5,018 nucleotides of DNA from Acidobacteriota bacterium (lineage in GTDB: Bacteria > Acidobacteriota > Vicinamibacteria > Vicinamibacterales > CAVVIG01): the NCBI GenBank assembly GCA_003222555.1, contig QHWL01000258.1:1-5018 (forward strand), in the 5' to 3' direction. The position numbers were made by a program, and so were the translations under genes. The notes under the pieces were generated by a model. The model was not told the DNA's origin and did no database searches. It saw only the letters and a list, made by a program, of their open reading frames with translations. The stretch's first letter is position 1. Every line of letters starts with the position of its first letter. Below, in pieces: positions 4,417 through 5,018 of this stretch.

Positions 4417-5018
4417 TTGAACTCGACGTTAAAGAGCTTGTTGTTCTGGATGGTGCTCGTTGTCGTGGGCGTCATCATCTGGAACTTCTCGACCAAATTC
4501 CAGCAGCACGACCGACCGGTCACTTTCAGCGACTTCATGTCGTGGGCTGATGCAGGAAGCCTTGCGCGCGTCGAGATCACGGGCCAGGAGATTGCCGGCG
4601 TCACAAAAGCCAACGAGACGTTCCACACGTATGCACCAAGCCAGTACGACGGCCTCGTCAACAAGCTGATCGAGCGCGGGGTGCAGGTGAGGGCGAAGGA
4701 GCCGACGGCGAGCCCGTGGGCGTCGCTGCTGTATTCGTGGGCGCCCGTGCTGTTGATGGTGGGCTTCTGGATTTTCTTCATGCGTCAGATGCAAAGCGGC
4801 GGCAACAAGGCGCTGTCGTTCGGCAAAAGCAAGGCGAAGCTGTCGTCGAGCTCGCAGAAGAAGGTCACCTTCAAGGACGTTGCCGGTGTCGACGAAGCCA
4901 AAGAAGAGCTCCTCGAAATTATCGAGTTCCTCAAGGAGCCGCAGAAATTTCAGAAGCTCGGCGGACGCATTCCCAAGGGCGTGCTGCTGATGGGTCCTCC
5001 GGGAACCGGCAAAACGTT
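4417..5018 (+). CDS. ftsH: ATP-dependent zinc metalloprotease FtsH, N-terminal third (partial)
   Basis: FtsH is a hexameric inner-membrane AAA+ protease that extracts and degrades unassembled membrane proteins and some short-lived cytosolic proteins. The 200 visible residues hold the first membrane segment (about 9-24, [16 protein letters not shown]) and the periplasmic domain (about 25-102, with [20 protein letters not shown]). A second membrane segment lies at about 103-122 ([19 protein letters not shown]), then a Gly/Ser/Lys linker. The start of the AAA domain ([16 protein letters not shown], about 150-165) leads to Walker A GPPGTGKT at 193-200, where the window ends. The Walker B, second region of homology and HEXXH zinc site lie beyond the edge. 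Initiation is at TTG, supported by GGGAGG 6 bases upstream; the resulting [11 protein letters not shown] start is what I would expect for this family. No promoter is seen in the 31-base gap after tilS, so co-transcription is likely. Identification is secure. Confidence 0.98.
   Translation, partial: MNSTLKSLLFWMVLVVVGVIIWNFSTKFQQHDRPVTFSDFMSWADAGSLARVEITGQEIAGVTKANETFHTYAPSQYDGLVNKLIERGVQVRAKEPTASPWASLLYSWAPVLLMVGFWIFFMRQMQSGGNKALSFGKSKAKLSSSSQKKVTFKDVAGVDEAKEELLEIIEFLKEPQKFQKLGGRIPKGVLLMGPPGTGKT

Overview
The window is GC-rich bacterial chromosome with every gene on the + strand: the end of a DNA-repair polymerase gene (LigD-type), a GNAT acetyltransferase, queA, a tRNA with anticodon CAT, tilS and the first third of ftsH. 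Gene content and the start of FtsH resemble what I remember of Acidobacteriota (Vicinamibacteria-like). That placement is inference from style and order; no marker here proves it.

Layout. Positions 1-254 hold the C-terminal tail of a LigD polymerase domain. Positions 255-632 are gene-poor: a hairpin that may terminate ligD, then an AT-rich island (about 275-480) unlike its surroundings, with one doubtful 50-codon ORF, then the leader of the acetyltransferase (633-1295). Positions 1296-1444 carry a 12-bp palindrome and a 73-bp imperfect hairpin of the 'CGCAGAG...CTCTGCG' kind, directly before queA (1445-2515). A CAT-anticodon tRNA (2568-2642) follows, with an extended -10 promoter candidate. 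The whole tRNA-tilS gap (2656-2937) is one long inverted repeat of 9-base tandem units that closes against the tilS start codon (tilS 2940-4385). A small perfect hairpin spans the tilS stop codon. ftsH starts at a TTG with a strong Shine-Dalgarno at 4417 and runs off the window.

How the genes fit together. queA (queuosine synthesis in tRNA), the CAT tRNA and tilS (lysidine in the CAU-anticodon isoleucine tRNA) make a compact tRNA maturation group, joined to the membrane protease gene ftsH. tilS next to ftsH is a known bacterial neighbourhood. The tRNA next to tilS shares the CAT anticodon of the TilS substrate, so its identity (elongator Met or Ile2) is worth settling.

The most unusual content is not protein-coding. 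Two hairpin elements, one before queA and one before tilS, are both built from 9-base units, purine-rich on the left and pyrimidine-rich on the right. Because 9 is a multiple of 3, they stay open in several frames and create spurious N-terminal extensions and collagen-like antisense ORFs. I place the starts of queA and tilS downstream of them.
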